Below are positions 1 through 12,000 of a stretch of 64,000 nt of DNA, one piece after another (within the stretch, counting starts at the first letter, position 1; each line of letters starts with the position of its first letter). The DNA lies in contig PTEX01000006.1 of NCBI GenBank assembly GCA_003342815.1, positions 3,045,338 through 3,109,337 of the forward strand. The letters are read 5' to 3'. The position numbers and the translations under genes were made by a program. Under the pieces are notes generated by a model, which was not told where the DNA came from, searched no databases, and saw only the letters and a list, made by a program, of their open reading frames with translations. This DNA is from Eudromia elegans. Lineage: Eukaryota; Chordata; Aves; Tinamiformes; Tinamidae.

Positions 1-1009
1 AAAATCTCCACTATAGAGACACATAGTAGAGATATAAAGATACAAATATACTAACGGGTAGGTCTTTATAGAAATTATGTCATCTATGTTAGGATTCCTA
101 TTTCATCCTGGTTAATGATGACCCAGGTTTTTTTCCCTACTGAGTAGTACAAAGCCTCAGGAGTCGGTGCACCAAGATACTGTAGTTAATCCTAATTAGC
201 TCAGATATCACTTTATATTACGTGTTGACAAACAGTAGCTTTTTAGCAAATACTGTGACTAAATATGTTAAAGAAATGCCTGTAACACAGACACCTACAT
301 AATATATTAGCAGTGCAACATAAATAGTGCCATGTATTAGTTTAAGAGATCCGAACTCCAGCTAGTCTATTGGATTGCATTTCCTTTGGTTCCTCAGCCT
401 CCACACACTTACAACATTTACAGAGGTACCTGATGGGGGTCACACTGGAGTCAAGCTAGTTGAAAGTGGAGTGTGCAGAGGGTTACTTGGACAAGCAGTG
501 TGGCTTTACCCCTCCCTTTTAACCTTTTGTAGTTCCAGGGCATCATACAGTGGTGAACAACTGTAAAGAAAACACAGCTTATCAATCTACTATCACTAAC
601 ACAGGTGCTGCTGTCTCTCTGCATAATTCAAAAAACTAAAATAACTCCACTTTTTTTTTTTTAGAAAGTTAGAAAATGGTTTTCCTTTTCAGAGATTCAT
701 GCAGCTCTTAGCACCATGGATCCTCATCTCTATTGAAAACAGCATGGACTATTTTAATATAAGAAATCAGTTAAATCATGTTAGCCATATATATAGGGTC
801 AAATCATCTGAGTGACAAAAAGTTCTTTACATGATTCAAATGGTGTCTTAAGTGTCATTTTAAAGCAGGTAGCTGCCAATTAAGGATAGTTTTTGCTTAG
901 GTTTCACTGGAGAATTTGCCAAATAGCACAGTGAGCAAGTATAGGACTGTTTCCTGAGGGATTATAGTATCTCATCCCAGATGATAGAAGACAGTTTCAT
1001 GCACCAAAA
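1..1009. other. Intergenic flank, no gene seen
   Basis: AT-rich sequence with no coding signal. A 63-codon open frame at 375-566 has no recognisable similarity and no splice context, so I treat it as chance. The only simple-sequence feature is a run of 12 T at 651-662. From known mammalian synteny this side of BEGAIN faces DLK1, but nothing in the bases confirms that here. Confidence 0.6.
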
Positions 1010-2395
1010 TTGCTTTTTAAGGCACAATCTCATTGTAATTACTGAGACATGGTGGGACAGCACTGATGACTGGAACATCAGCTCTTCAGAAGGGACATGC
1101 CAGGAAGGTGAGGTGACAGAGTTGCTCTCTCTTTCTCTCTGAGACAGCAACTGGAATGTACAGAACTCAGCATAGGGAAGGACAAAGTGCAGGTCAAGAT
1201 CATGTGGGTGAGGATTAAAGGGCAGGCCAACAGGGGCAACACAGTCATAGGATTCCTGACCAGAAAGAAGTGGATGATGCTTCTACAGGCAGCTGCAAGA
1301 AGCCTCATGATCACAGGCCCTGATCCTGGTGGGGGACTTCAACCACCGTGATGTCTGCTGGGATAATCATACAGCTGGAAGCAGACAGTGCAGGAAGTTC
1401 CTGCAGGACACTGGGGATAACTTCCTGATGCAGGTAGCTGAAGAGCCAAAGGGACAGGTGCTGCTAGACCTGATACTAACAGAGATGGTCTAGTGGGAAG
1501 TGTGAGGGTAGGGGGCAGTCTTGGCTGCAGTGACCACAGATGGTGAAATTCATGATCCTGCATGGAGAAAGCTGGTCAAGAAGTAGGATTTCAACCCCGG
1601 ACTTCAATAGAGCCAACTTTGACCACTTCATGGAGCTCCTTGGAGAAATCCCCTGGGCCAGAGTCCTAGAACGAAAGGGGGTCCAGGAGAGCTGGCTAAT
1701 ATTCAAGTAGCATTTTCTCCAAGCCCAGGATCAGTGCATTGCTACAAGAACAAAGTCTAGCAAGAGGGGCAGGAGACCTGTGTGGATGGGCAAGCTGCTG
1801 CTGGGCAAACTTAATGAGAAAAACAGCACATATGTAATGTGGAAGAAGGGCCAGGCGACATGGGAAGAATATAGGAATATTGTAAGACAATACAAGGATG
1901 AAACAAGGAAGGCCAAGGCCCATTTGGAATTAGAGTTAGCAAGAGGGACAAAAGGAAGGGCTTCTATAAATACATCAGCAGCAAGAGGAAGACTAGGGAA
2001 AATGTTAGTCTGCTGCTGAATGGGGAGGGTACCTTGGTGGAGCTTCTAGAGAGGGTCCACCATAGAGTGGCAAAGATGAATTAAAGGACTAGAGCATCTA
2101 TCATATGAGAAAAGACTTGAGGGGAGAATATAGAGAGAAGAGGGCCAACTCTTCAGTGGTGGCCAATGACAGGACAAGTGGTAATAGGTACAAGTTGAAG
2201 CACAGGTAGCTCCATCTGCACGTGAAGAATTTCTTTCCTGGGAGGGTGTCAGAGCCATGGAAGAGGCTGCCCAGAGAGGTTGTGGAGTCTCCATCTCTGG
2301 AGATCTTCCAAACCCGCTCAAGGTGTCCCTGCTGGAGGATGGGGATTGGACTAGATCATCTCCAGAAGTGCCTTCCAACCTCAACCGTTCTGTGA
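1010..2395 (+). mobile_element. CR1 LINE copy, endonuclease part plus 3' end, reverse transcriptase lost
   Basis: A non-LTR retrotransposon remnant on the + strand. Around 1040-1090 decayed CR1 endonuclease sequence is readable (ETWW motif region, then EGTCQEG-like text). At 1327-1362 the bases of the conserved GDFNHPDVCW endonuclease block are clear. At 1780-2040 the linker between endonuclease and reverse transcriptase reads MWKKGQATWEEYRN and RKAKAHLELELAR, typical of CR1 ORF2. At about 2045-2050 the copy jumps directly to the CR1 3' region: amphipathic block, GRLPREVVESPSL-type bases at 2255-2310, then the terminal block ending in CTTCCAACCTCAACCGTTCTG near 2390. The whole reverse-transcriptase domain is therefore missing. 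Many stops and frame changes show it is inactive. The short terminal octamer repeat of full CR1 is not preserved. Confidence 0.9.
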
Positions 2396-3149
2396 AGAGC
2401 AGACCCTCTAGCTGTATAAGTCAGCAAGCCTTGACTTCCCTGGAACTATGCTTATTTACCCCTGTTGGGATTCTGTCTCTGAGGCTTTAGAGTGAAAATG
2501 AAATCAAGGAAGCAAAACAGAAATTCTAAAATAGTACTACATAAAACAGTTTGAGAATGCTGTGCTTTCCCAAGCATGTGAAGAAAAAGCCTGTACATTA
2601 CACTTTCAATTTAATTTGTGGCTTATTTGATTCATATTTAAATATGCAGTATGTCCTACAGAAGACTTAAGGCCCATATAGTGAGAATAATAGGCAAGGT
2701 TTTGTTTTATTTAGCTTTATTGCGATTGTTCCCAGACTTTCAGACAAGATTTCAGTGAATTTAGACTTTTATAAAGGTATCAGTAAAAAGATCTTTAGCC
2801 ATTCACATAGAAAAGGAAAAAAGAAAACCCCTTGCATAACTAAAGGTCAGCTGGAAGTTCAGGATAATTTAGATGTGGTCCAATTATTGAAGCAATACTT
2901 TAACATGTCTATCAGTAGGCATGATAACATGACAATCATTTTAGGATGCCTGACTAAGCAAAGAGCAGCAGCAACTAAGATAGATAAGGAAGGAGGAAAC
3001 CAAGCCTCTTCACCCTGGTAGCCTCCACTTAGAGTCCTGACCCATCTGGCATGTGAAATGGCAAGCCCAGGAGCAAAGCTTTTCACTGGGTGTATTGCCT
3101 CAAAAGTTACATTCCAATGGAGAAAAGAAAACACAAGACAAAGGAGAGT
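2396..3149. other. Unassigned stretch between two CR1 pieces
   Basis: No gene is recognised. An 88-codon frame at 2755-3021 is rich in lysine and could be a badly decayed continuation of the older LINE that follows (its linker and reverse-transcriptase N-terminal part), but I cannot align it with conviction. The rest is ordinary AT-rich DNA. Confidence 0.35.
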
Positions 3150-3960
3150 GAAGGACTGAAAGTTTCTATGGCATGTTGGTGAAACAAACAGGGAAAAAAA
3201 AGGATGCAGAGGTACAGGAGAAATTTATCTAGATTGGCAGAAAACATTTCATAAAGCACTCAACATAAAATTGCCATTTAAAACTGCTATAATGGAGAAT
3301 AAATCAAGATTATTAATCTGAATGAGAGTTTGATTATTTTAAAAACTAACAGGTTAAGAAGTAAGCTCATCAGTGTGGGAAGGTGTTCTTTGAACTCAGG
3401 AAAAGTTTTTGGACACATCCTGCTACAAAAACTTATTAGTGACCTGGAGGCAGTAATAAAGTTTGTGCTTCTAGAATGTGCAAATGACAAGTTTTTGAAG
3501 GTGTTGACAGCAATTTGGAGGCTCATATAAGAACTGTTTTGCTTATAAAGAGAATAATAGAAATGAGATGTAGTTTAACACAAAGTTAACGAAATAAAGA
3601 CTTCATGTATTGGGGCTCATCATATAGAGGCAGCAGAGAAAGATCTAGTGCATTGTTGAACTGTAAAACAATGAGTCTCATATGACAGCTATGGAAAATC
3701 TGAGAGAAGTCTAGGATACGTTGCAGATAAGTCTCCCTCAGAGCTACTGAAGCATCTGCACTATTGTATGAGATGTTGGCAAGGAGTTTAATATATGATA
3801 TTAAATCTGATCTCTGATCACCTACCTTCATATATGATTGAATTAGTTTGGAATAGAGCTAGGAAAAGGGATACTGAAATGACTGAGGGAAGTAAGCATG
3901 ATCTTTTGAGAATGGACAAAAAAGATTTATCTTGTTTTCCCTTGCATGAGAGCTCTTCAT
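3150..3960 (+). mobile_element. Ancient CR1-like LINE reverse-transcriptase fossil
   Basis: Decayed reverse-transcriptase motifs of the CR1/L3 group are readable in order on the + strand. Bases from 3220 give EIYLDWQKTFHKALN, matching the family block IYLDFQKAFDKVPH. The frame at 3330-3530 gives VFGHILLQKLISDLEAVIKF followed by LLECANDKFLKV, matching the block VLGPLLFxIYINDLEEGIKF and then FADDTKLFKV. The catalytic FADD box has decayed to CAND. Past 3560 the text resembles the region between the active site and the 3' UTR: TTGAATTAGTTTGGAATAGA and GAAAAGGGATACTGAAATGA near 3838-3884. It is clearly older than the copy at 1010-2395. Both ends are approximate. Confidence 0.65.
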
Positions 3961-6900
3961 GAAAGCATTTGGAAATTTAAAAATGGGGCAGTATTTTAAA
4001 CATAACACTGATACAAGATCAAATAGAGGTAAGCTGGTTGTACAAGAGTTAATGTGTCTTGAATAACCTTGTAATTTCCATCCATTAAGTAGTGTCCTGC
4101 AACACGTGGCAAAGAACCTAATTGCTTCACAGCAGTGCCCAGCAGGTTTGTGGGCAGATTGCAGATTGACAGTTGTGATGATCTAGAGTTAGGCATTCAG
4201 GTCTAGTTTGAGGATATTGGGTGCTGAACTTAGCTATTTCCTCTAAGACATAAAAAGTCTACTTTTGTCTACTTCTCTAAAGCAAATTTACTTAAGCTAT
4301 ACCTTTATTGTGTAAAGTTAGTCCCAAACAGCTGAGTTTCCATTTGCTTTTTTTTTTTTTTGCTTCAGAGGATTTTCTCCATCATGCTAGGAAGTGTCAA
4401 AAGTTGGTCACAGATAGGAAAGGGTACAATGCTGCTTCTTGGTGGTACTGAGAGAAGCAATATTCTCATGGTTATGTATGTTTAAATTGATTGTCAGATA
4501 CTTTTGCTCAGTTCAAATGCAAAAGCCCCACAGCTTAATAAAACTCTCCCATTCTTTCTAGACTAGCTGATTTTCTTTTTGGGAAGAAGTGTCCAATGAT
4601 CTCAAAACATTCCTTAACATTATGGAGATATAGGATGTTAGACATGTTTTTTATCCTCTTCTTTTTCCCCCCTCCATAAATTGTCATGCCTCTATCTTTT
4701 AAATACTGTCTTCAGAGGATCCGAGGTATACACAAACATGGCATTTGCTGATCAAAATATCTATTACAAGGGCAACTGCAGAGAACCAGACTCAATAATT
4801 CTGTATTTTCCTGACAATTCCATGTAAGACACATAGACTCTTGTTCTTTCCTAAGGAAGTATTGGAAACATTCCATACTCAAAACTAAATCAAATCTGGA
4901 CACTTCCTCCAGCTCTATTAAAACTCCTATAGATCATATTATAGCCTCATTTTAGGGATCATTTGAGGTGCTTTGAAGCATATACAAAGAAATCTAAAAA
5001 CAAAGTGTTCAATTAGAGATCGATCTTATCAAACTCTACTATAAATTTATAGTATGTTGGATGCATCAATTTGATAAGGAGGAAAAAAGCACATACAATA
5101 TAACCAAAAAGGAAAAAAAGAACATATAGTCAAAAAGGCTTTGTCGATAAAGTATCAGTAAAACTGCAAGCACAAAAGAAATGCTAAAATAAAAGTTATG
5201 ATTCAAGACATGTGGCAGGTTACAAATGTGTCAGAAGTCCAGAACACCTTAGTTCTGATTGAACTATTACTTAGAGCTCTCCTCAGCACAGAAGTGAAAG
5301 TCACTCCCACAATACCAAAATACTCAAAGTAATAATAACCAGACAAAATAAGCAGCAGTAATTTCTTGCTACTCTCTTTCCTTATATATTTGGCAGCAAT
5401 TAGCCAATAACGCAAACCCTTTGACTTGAAAGAACTTCTTGAAGACAAAACAAGCAAAGCTGGGTGAGAACTGAGCTAGACTCTGCATCCTGCCCCTCTC
5501 TAAAATGGAACATCTTTCCCCAAGATGACAAAACCAAATGTCACCTCCATTGAAGTCCTGCTCCCTTACACATACAGTTGGAAGACACTGCAAGATGTCC
5601 TTAGGAAAAATGAAATTTTTTTGGGCATCTGAAAGATCCAAAATCTCTAGATTGTTTGTTCTTCAGAAAGTAATAAGAGTGTTAGAAGTGAAACACAAGA
5701 TTTTGTCAATGTTGTCATCACATGTACTTAACACACTGACAGACAGACTATCAACATGACTTATTTTATTTAAAAAAAGGTTTGGTCAGTTTTATAATAA
5801 ACAACAATCATATTTAATCACTACAATAGATTGCATCCACACAATGACTGAAATGTTTTAATTCCATTGCCTTGAAGTTGCTTGACTCATTAGACTTTTG
5901 GAGACAACAGATTAGGAGACCACAGCATATTTTTTTGCCCTACCTACTTGAAACAATTGAAAGATGGTCATGTGGTCTAAAAAAACAGTATAAGGATAAA
6001 ACAAAAAAGTTTGCTCTATTTTCCATTAGCAGCATCACTATTTTTAGTCAAGCCAGTAAGCAGCTCTGTTCTTAAAGAGTATCAAGAAATACAAAATAGC
6101 TATTTAGAATAAAGATAGGGAAAAAAACCCACAAATGGCCTGCCCTTTGTACACCTGTCCCAAGCTAGACTTTCAAATGCTCAGCACTTCCAGAAAAAGA
6201 AACTCAGTTCTGTGCTTTACACTTGCTTTCTTCAAACACTTGTAAGCCACAGCCAAGCTTCTAACAGTTACCCACACATCTGAAGACAATTATTAATCTT
6301 CATTAAAAATATTTTCTGAAGACTCCCCTATCATATATGATTTCAATCACACTGCAGGTTTCAAGAAGTACTTGCAATAAGTCATACAATAGAAAACAGC
6401 AGCTCATAAATAGCACTGAGTCCATATACTAACCTTTATTTCAGTCCTCCTACTTGAAACAGGTCCCACAAGACACTATAAATGTGTCAATTCAGAACTG
6501 TTTAGAATAAGCTTTAGAAACAATGCAGTAGGGTATTTCAGGAGGGAGCCTTCACAGAGAGCAGCCTGAAAATGAATTAGCCTCAAAACTTCCAAAGGGA
6601 TAGCATTGGCTTGAAGCCAGCTAGCAAACTGCAGCTTACCCTCCATAAAAATGTCATGCTGCGGTGCAGCAGATGCTGAGCATCCCTCTACCACAGTCTT
6701 GACCTGAGCCACAGCATCTTCTTTGACCAGGGCCAAGCTCACCGAGCACCCTGCAGCAGTGGGGTGATGGTCATCTTGCTCCAGCTCTCAGGGAAAGGGC
6801 ACAGGACATCCCCAGTATCCCACAGGAAGGTCATCCGTGTCCCACAGAACAACCGTCTTTGAAGAGGGAAAAGAGAGCCTTACCCTTCCTAAACATGGGC

Positions 6901-7689
6901 AGTTCAGCCTGAACTAGCTATAGCTTAGTTTTCTAGTTTGCTTTGGTGTCAGGCTTAAAAAAAAACCAAACACACACACACTAATTTCCTGTCTGGGTTG
7001 ACATCCAGTGACGCACTTGCATTCAAAGAGCAGGTTGATAGCACAACCAGATAGCCAGACTACAAGACTCCATCTCCAGCCTGCACTTTAACTGCCTGTA
7101 ACTACCCCAACTCCATGTGCACTGCAATACCCCAAGCACTAGGGCATAAGTGGGGCTCTGTTGGCTTCCCCTTACACCTGTAAGAACTGCTACAACAGCA
7201 AAAGGAAAGTCTGGTCTGCCACATACCCAGGCTTCATGGACAGCTCCCACCATCCAAGGCAATGCGAGGACATATGGAAACCACATCCAGACTCCCCAAT
7301 GTGGTGGGGGCAACATGATGATTAAGGCAGGATCCTGTTTTGAGAGTTCACCTTAAAGAAATCCAAAGAGGAGACCGAGGCAGTCGCGGGGCTGCCAAGT
7401 GCTTCCCCAGGCACAAGCAGAAAGAGCCCACATTTCTTTTCCAAACTGTACTGCTTAAACTGGCCCTTTCCTACACACTACACACACATTCATTCAATAG
7501 ATTGTTTTCTCTAATTTAGATCTATCAAGGGTTCTCAGGCCAAACTTTTTAATCTCAAAAGCTAGGATTTACCACAGACAACCCTGAGCTTCCAGTACGC
7601 ATGCAGGGACTGCGTAACACACATTACATCCAGTGCTGGAAAGCCAAGAGGGCTTTTCCTGCAGCTGCCTAAAATCCCTAATGTATGTC
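3961..7689. other. Intergenic DNA upstream of BEGAIN, no gene seen
   Basis: Several open frames of 60-97 codons exist on both strands (for example 6476-6742 and 7023-7316 on the minus strand), but none has recognisable domains or a consistent splice context. A T14 run lies at 4348-4361 and a short CA tract at about 6970-6981. The stretch 6640-7420 is more GC-rich than its surroundings, without a CpG cluster. Confidence 0.5.
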
Positions 7690-8002
7690 ATCAGAAATTA
7701 TCACACAAACATTGGCCTGACTGACAACTTATCTAGTGTGCAAATGAGAAGTAAATGAGAAGGAAAAGTGAGCGACACAATGAGGAACCAGCAATTTGTC
7801 ATTTGGGGTGTTTTATTAGGCAGTTTGACAAATTTCCTGCTGGTTAGCTGATTAAATTTACATTTCCCTATTTTTAATCTTTAATTTATTTTGTACTCAA
7901 ATATGATTGTTAGTCATTAATCAATAATGTGTAAAGCAATCATGATTAATGGGCAATGCTTTCAGTATAAATAAGAGATCCTGTGATGCTGGGATTTATC
8001 TC
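7690..8002 (+). promoter_or_regulatory. Candidate upstream BEGAIN promoter with TATA box
   Basis: A good TATA element, TATAAATA, lies at 7966-7973. Upstream (7850-7960) is an AT-rich stretch with clustered ATTA/TAAT cores of the kind homeodomain proteins bind, plus a GGGCAATG motif at 7951-7958. A pyrimidine-CA initiator-like site, TCTCACTG, follows near 8000, about 37 bases past the TATA start and slightly beyond the usual spacing. The position, about 1 kb before the BEGAIN start codon and pointing the same way, fits a promoter. This is inference: no transcript evidence is visible, and the CpG-richer stretch at 8545-9010 is a competing transcription start region. Confidence 0.35.
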
Positions 8003-8412
8003 ACTGAAGATTGCAGGATAGCTCTGTGCATTCATTCCTTAGTTACAATAAACGGGAGCCAGGAGGATTGATGAGATCCTATGCGAGCGGTGTGATAGGA
8101 TTAAATGGAAGCAGCTATTGGGGATCTGCATGAGATGAAAGAGAAACCAAAGAGTTAACAAGACTATGCTTTTCATATGCTTATATAGTGTCAGAGATTA
8201 ACGAGTCTCTGTGTTATAGATAGATAGGGATTTACAGGGATTTTCCTTCTATAAGAAAGAAGAGACAGATTGAAATTTCCACTTACTGCTGTCCCAGACT
8301 TTAAGGATTCCAGGCAAAAGAGGTAACAAGCAGCTACCAAAGGGTTAATGGGAGCCTGGCTGCAGCTGCAGTCACTGGGAACTGAGGAGTTCCTGCACTA
8401 AGCTACACTCCG
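8003..8412 (+). other. Candidate non-coding first exon of BEGAIN
   Basis: This interval runs from the initiator-like site after the TATA box to a strong splice donor: CCG followed by GTAAGTAG at 8413. If spliced to the acceptor at 8994-8995, the frame of the BEGAIN ATG meets an in-frame TGA at 8383-8385 and no upstream in-frame ATG. The leader would then be untranslated in that frame, and the ATG at 9011 would be the first start in frame. The 5' end is a guess. The alternative is that transcription starts inside 8545-8990 and no upstream exon exists. Confidence 0.3.
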
Positions 8413-8995
8413 GTAAGTAGCAACTAAAGCGTTAATGAAAACCCTACACACATTGAGATGCTAATTGTCAAGATAATGCATTACTTGGGGAAACCAATTT
8501 AATTACTCAAAACTCCCACTAAGGATGAAATGCTTATGTCCATTCCGTCTGTCGAGCTCCGTGAAACGTTAAGAATTCAATTCAAAATTCACATGTGATG
8601 AAGTCACTTTAATTCCACAGCCAGCAGAAGGCTGCTCCTGTGCCCGCCGTGCCGAGGGTAGCACCGGATTTCAACTTTTTCCATGAAATCCGGGAGGCAG
8701 AGTAACCTGTTACTTGCTGCTGCGTGCTCTCTCCCCCCCCATTTTCTGCCTCAGCGCTACAACTGAGTCATTCTGTTGCCCATGGCTCGTGGGTATACAG
8801 TGTTCCTGCAGCGTGCTGCATTATTTCTTCCTTAATCTGTCAATGTTATTTTCCTGCTAATGCAGATGTGGAGTTCGCTTACCGTCGCTTCGTAGGCACT
8901 TGTCGAAAACCATTTGGAAAGCCTTAACTATGCATAAATCTGCAGAGTGAATGTTTTCTTTCATTCACTTGCTCCTTTTATTTGATTTCTTGTAG
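8413..8995 (+). other. Possible 5' UTR intron or proximal promoter, CpG-enriched
   Basis: If the exon before it is real, this is a 583-base GT-AG intron ending in a pyrimidine-rich acceptor (TTTTATTTGATTTCTTGTAG, 8976-8995). From 8545 onward CpG is frequent compared with the rest of the window: I count about 18 between 8545 and 8904. That could instead mark a CpG-type promoter directly upstream of the start codon. The frame at 8724-8927 is not recognisable as a protein. Confidence 0.4.
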
Positions 8996-9010
8996 GCCTC
9001 TGCGGCAGAG

Positions 9011-9024
9011 ATGGAGAAAATAAG
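9011..9024 (+). CDS. BEGAIN: BEGAIN, first coding exon (start codon and 14 nt)
   Basis: The start codon and the first four and two-thirds codons of BEGAIN: ATG GAG AAA ATA AG, followed by a consensus donor GTAAGT at 9025-9030. The exon probably begins at 8996, after an AG acceptor with a pyrimidine tract, giving a 29-nt exon with 15 nt of leader. The start has G at -3 and G at +4, a strong Kozak context. Joined in phase 2 to the exon at 59721 it reads MEKISTLQEQKGELRKRL. From memory the mammalian protein begins MEKLSALQEQKGELRKRL, so the junction is right to the residue. BEGAIN is a neuronal protein of the postsynaptic density that binds the guanylate kinase domain of PSD-95/SAP90; that role is known from mammals and is not visible in this fragment. 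The exon is too short to be found by frame length alone. Confidence 0.87.
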
Positions 9025-12000
9025 GTAAGTGAGACAGTTTATTTACATCTCATTATAGACGAGAAATGTTCTCTTGTACAATGGGTGATAAAGGCTCTTG
9101 GAAAAATATTTCGCTTAATATGATCAATGTAAAATACCAGATTGCATGATGGTGTACAGGGTAGTCACGTTTTAGAGACAAAAGAAAAGGAATGTGGTTA
9201 TATTAGTAAATCGGTTCTGCAGACATGTCAATTCAGAAGGGATGTTTTACACACAAATGTTTTATTGCCAGTTGCAGAGGATATTTGATTATATAAATGA
9301 TGTAGTCACTTGTCCATTTACTGCAAGAGCCTGCCATTCTGTTTAATAATATCAATAATTCATGAAATATAAGAATATAGGCTTGACTTCAAAGCATCTA
9401 ATTACAGTGGTTTGTTTCTGTATAATGCTGTAACATTGGTGCTCGATTTCTGTTTCATATTGTGTACCAGCGAGATAAATATCATCTCCTCCGTGTTTAA
9501 GATGTTGTCATACTGTACCAGTTTCTCAGCACATCTCTGCTTTAAGCAAAAGGAGATGGCTTTTATAAACATAAGTTTCTCATCTCATGTCTGAGTGCAA
9601 GTCTGCTTTGGGGGATATTGCTTTTGCATACCTTGTTAAGAAAAAGCAGCAAGCATTCTAGCTATTAAAAATATAGACACCTATTAAAATCCCCAGGTAC
9701 CATCAAATAGATAAAAGTTGGTTTTTTGATTACACTTTCAATCTTTTTAATGGGGCTTATTTTAATGGCCACAAGCTTATTTGCTTTGGCTGGAAAAGCC
9801 CAAATTCCTTTTCCAAGCCTAGTGATTTGATTTGGTTGGTAGCAACTATTGCCCAAGCACAACTTTTTAGATAGATTAAGTTTGGAATGGCTATTTTAAG
9901 TTTCTTAGGCAGAAAAGTTGTACAATTCTGGGAGTAACTGGTGGGGGGAGGCAATTGAGAGAAAAGAGATTTGACTCCCTTTATTGGATTCTGCAATGGA
10001 AGCAAAATCCTGGGTTTGGTTTGAGAAGGATGAAAGGTTAGCTCTCTTACAGTAGACTTGAAAATACATGTCCAAAAGTTTCTGATTTATCTATAAAGTG
10101 CTTTGGTTGTACATTATCATTGGTATGATGATACATAAATGTTATCCTTTGAGCCAAAAGGAAAGCCTTGTGCAATATGTTATGATTTTGCATGTAAACA
10201 ATTTAAAGCCCAACATTAACCTGAGTTTTTCCTGAGTAAAGACTGAGAAAGTACCTCAGGACATGGTCCTGCATTTAACAAAATGGATAGACATGATCAC
10301 CTATGACAAAAGGTATACTCGTTTCATGAATAACTGCTGGAAAATGAAGAGAAATATCTGTTTGTATGCTCGGCTGATGAGCACATGCGTGCAAGTGTGA
10401 TCCAATACTTTTAATGCTTTCTTCAACATGCCTCAGTCACTGTTTTTAACAGACAGGTTCCTGCTATATTTGCAAAAAGAGGCTGCAGAGCCCAGGAGAA
10501 TAAGCTTTCTCGCTTTCTCAAGACGTTCCTGAATTTGCTATGACAAGAGTAAATAACCTCACAGCTCCATTTTCCTAGCACCCTGGTTTTGTGGCTGTCA
10601 TGCATGCAGTTCTTACCTCAGTACTTCATGAGCAGATAGAAAAGCCCATCCTGCTCCACTGAAGGAAGTAGGAGTTTTATCTATTAGTCCCAGCAAGAGA
10701 AGGGTCAGACTGTGTCAGGAGCTTGTTACTGAAGTTTTCTGTTTACATATCTTACATACACATTTTTTTCTGGAAGATTTTCTTTTTCTTTTAACCCCCT
10801 AGTCACATAGCCCAGCATAAGCAGCACTCTGCTCCAGAGCAGAGCTGCAAGACAAGTCTATGGAGCTTCAGCAGTGCCACAGCAGAAAAGTTGCACTGCT
10901 TCAGCCTGAACTGTGCTAAGCTTGTGTCGGTAGTAGTTATCATGGATGGAGACCAATAGAACTCTTAGCTCAAGGGAACCCGTAGTCTAAGGAAATAGAA
11001 ACAAAATCCAAAAATCATTAAGTACCTGGTAAACCCACAGACTTGAGAATACCGCTCTTTTCCCAGACCTATCTGAGTCTGGCACTCGGAGGCAGATTAC
11101 CTTGTCTCAAGTACAGTGGTCTTGGAGGCCATTAGGATAGAAAGCCTAGAGTCTAGAGAATAAGAAGAGGACTGGGAGTAAAGGGGCACGTGTAGTATTT
11201 TTTTACCATAGATAACATTGCCATAGACAACCTAGCAACCTAGCACCATCACAGGAGTTATTAATATATGGCATTCAAATACATGCTGTCCTATCCCACC
11301 ACAGCTCCTTCTTCCCTCCTTTTGTGACCAGCCAGGGACATGCCCCCCCACAACTGGGAAGCCAGAGGGCAAGACCAAGGTTGATGGTGAGATGAGGTGT
11401 GCAGAGGATGCGAGACTCCTAGTAAAGAGCAGAGAAGGACGCTTGGGATTGGCTGGAAAGGGAATGAAAGGAAGTTTCTCTTTGTAAAGAAACAGGGGAA
11501 GAGGAGCAAGGACTACCCAGGCACCTACAGTGAAACCTCCTGATATTTAAGAAATCTAGTTTTGCATTTCACAAAGCACTTTAAGATAAAGAAGCCTTTT
11601 AAATATGAAAAATAGGTGCATAGAATCAGACTTCAGAGAAATGACTTGCCCCGGACACTGGAAAGGCCCTGGAAGAAAAAGGCAGCTCTTAAAATGTGTA
11701 GGTGCTTTGCACTTTCTCCATCCCAATGGATCTGGAGTGTCCATGAGGAAGCGGGCAGCATATGTCAGAGCCTTCAAAACTGATCCATAGATCACTTGTG
11801 GTTTAGTCAACACAATTAACAGAGCCAGGGCAGCACAAGCCAAGGTTTAGTGAAATAAAGCACCTATTGACATTATGGCCTTCACTCAGAAACCAGGTGA
11901 AGGGAAACAATTCGCCTCAGAGAATGCAGTAATAACTCCCCTTGCAGGTCTAGGGACCACGGTGACCTGCAGTGTCACACCCTGCCCTTTTCAGCACTAG

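Noticed and set aside
11570-11660. MIR-like words (GCACTTTAAGA, AATGACTTGCCCC)
   Set aside because: The words are short and spaced wrongly for the MIR consensus; weaker than the 22900 candidate.
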